DNA from: Butyrivibrio proteoclasticus
GTDB taxonomy: Bacteria > Bacillota > Clostridia > Lachnospirales > Lachnospiraceae
Direction of reading: 5' to 3'
Length of the DNA stretch: 64,000 nt
Assembly: GCF_900115735.1 (NCBI RefSeq)
Contig: NZ_FOXO01000001.1
Location: 1 to 64,000 of the forward strand
A model generated the notes under the pieces. The model was not told the origin of the DNA. It made no database searches and was given only the letters and a program-made list of their open reading frames with translations. Both the position numbers and the translations under genes were made by a program. Shown here piece by piece: positions 63,030 to 64,000 of the stretch (its first letter is position 1; each line of letters starts with the position of its first letter).

Positions 63030-63076
63030 TCGTCAGACTTTTTACAGTATGCACATGATATCAACCTGGAGGAGCT

Positions 63077-63949
63077 ATGATAATCATTCAGCTTAAGGGC
63101 GGACTGGGCAATCAGATGTTTCAGTACGCATTATATAGGTCTCTTAAAAAACGCGGCAAAGAAGTTAAGATTGATGATAAAACAGGCTTTGTTAATGACA
63201 AGCTTAGAATCCCGGTACTTTCCAGATGGGGAGTTGAGTATGACAAGGCAACAGATGAGGAAGTCATAAATCTTACTGATTCTAAGATGGATCTGTTAAG
63301 CCGCATCAGAAGAAAACTCACCGGTAGAAAAACATATAGAATAGATGAGGAATCCGGCAAATTTAATCCGGCGATCCTTGAAAAGGAAGATGCTTATCTT
63401 GTAGGTTATTGGCAGTGTGAAAAGTACTTTGATGATAAGGACGTTATCAGGGAATTACGGGAAGCATTTGAAAAGAAGCCTCAGGAGCTCATGTCAGATG
63501 CGTCAAGCTGGTCAACTCTTCAGCAGATTGAGTGCTGCGAGTCAGTAAGTCTTCATGTCCGCAGGACAGACTATGTGGATGAAGAGCATATTCATATCCA
63601 CAACATCTGCACTGAGAAATACTATAAAAATGCTATTGATAAGATTAGAAAGCAGTATCCATCGGCAGTATTCTTTATTTTCACAGATGATAAGGAATGG
63701 TGCAGAGAGCATTTCAAGGGACCAAACTTTATAGTGGTTGAGCTTGAAGAAGGCGATGGCACTGATATTGCAGAGATGACTCTTATGAGCAGATGCAAAC
63801 ACCACATTATTGCAAACAGCTCATTTAGCTGGTGGGCAGCATGGCTCAATGATTCACCGGAAAAAATTGTCATCGCACCTCAGAAGTGGATCAATGACCG
63901 CGATATGGATGACATCTACACAGAGCGCATGACTAAAATAGCACTTTAA
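63077..63949 (+). CDS. GT11 alpha-1,2-fucosyltransferase-like protein
   Basis: A 290-residue GT11 enzyme: MIIIQLKGGLGNQMFQYALYRSLKKRG at the start, the GDP-fucose-binding H160-V-R162-R163-T-D165 motif, FFIFTDDKEW and HHIIANSSFSWWAAWLN. GT11 enzymes transfer L-fucose from GDP-L-fucose, usually alpha-1,2. The donor is made by gmd and fcl at the other end of the window. A strong GGAGGAG ribosome site precedes the start. Acceptor unknown. Confidence 0.93.
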   Translation: MIIIQLKGGLGNQMFQYALYRSLKKRGKEVKIDDKTGFVNDKLRIPVLSRWGVEYDKATDEEVINLTDSKMDLLSRIRRKLTGRKTYRIDEESGKFNPAILEKEDAYLVGYWQCEKYFDDKDVIRELREAFEKKPQELMSDASSWSTLQQIECCESVSLHVRRTDYVDEEHIHIHNICTEKYYKNAIDKIRKQYPSAVFFIFTDDKEWCREHFKGPNFIVVELEEGDGTDIAEMTLMSRCKHHIIANSSFSWWAAWLNDSPEKIVIAPQKWINDRDMDDIYTERMTKIAL

Positions 63950-63967
63950 ATGATAGGAAATATCTTA

Positions 63968-64000
63968 ATGAGTAATACAAAAAAGGTAAGTCTGCTTGCC
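63968..64000 (+). CDS. Start of a further gene (partial)
   Basis: ATG 63968 with AGGAA nine bases upstream opens a frame of 11 codons (MSNTKKVSLLA) that runs off the window. An in-frame ATG at 63950 directly after the fucosyltransferase stop is an alternative start. Too little is present to assign a function; same-strand spacing suggests it belongs to the same operon. Confidence 0.5.
   Translation, partial: MSNTKKVSLLA

Overview
The window is a polysaccharide / glycoconjugate biosynthesis megalocus on the + strand. About 51 complete or partial genes are tightly packed, many sharing ATGA or TAATG stop/start overlaps. No rRNA, tRNA, IS element, phage gene or CRISPR array was seen. Moderately AT-rich DNA, purine-rich AGGAG-type ribosome sites, occasional TTG/GTG starts and the gene families (EpsG, DUF6020, GtrA, PglFEC-like enzymes, FkbH, AsnB) point to a Firmicute of the Lachnospiraceae, most like Butyrivibrio or Pseudobutyrivibrio. 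This assignment is inferred from gene content, with no marker gene to prove it.

Layout. (A) 1-1179: end of gmd, then fcl (GDP-L-fucose supply), closed by a clear terminator. (B) 1200-14686: a sigma-A-type promoter drives glycosyltransferases, a WcaJ-like initiating phosphoglycosyltransferase, a Wzz-like protein with a degenerate kinase tail, an EpsG-type polymerase and two GT-C-like membrane proteins. (C) 14730-22245: a nonulosonic (pseudaminic-type) acid cassette of ATP-grasp, CMP-sugar synthetase fused to a PLP decarboxylase, PseI, PseG, a GT2 and a sialyltransferase-like protein. (D) 22266-36145: PglK-like ABC flippase, acyltransferase-3, then GtrA, a WecE-like aminotransferase, a GNAT and a GtrB-like GT2 interleaved with large polytopic membrane proteins, ending in a WaaL-like ligase/polymerase. 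(E) 36148-42230: a bacillosamine-like arm (PglF-like dehydratase, PglE-like aminotransferase, PglC-like initiating transferase, ATP-grasp, PglA-like GT4). (F) 42243-44894: promoter plus TviB/TviC-like genes for UDP-HexNAc uronic acid. (G) 45075-53747: deacetylase-like proteins, GT4 enzymes, a formyltransferase and an AsnB-type amidotransferase. (H) 53825-60240: an ACP, MaoC hydratase, SDR, GT4, FkbH-like protein and second AsnB, looking like a small carrier-protein-based acyl pathway. (I) 60266-64000: MBOAT and SGNH O-acylation pair, GT11 fucosyltransferase and the start of another gene.

Read together, the locus appears to make and export a glycan with L-fucose, a nonulosonic acid, a 4-amino-4,6-dideoxy sugar, a bacillosamine-like sugar and a uronic acid that may be amidated or formylated, further decorated by acyl groups. 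Two initiating transferases suggest either two glycans or alternative primers. The most unusual parts are the decarboxylase fusion in the nonulosonate cassette, the FkbH/ACP/MaoC/SDR set, and a family of long imperfect palindromes in the few intergenic gaps.
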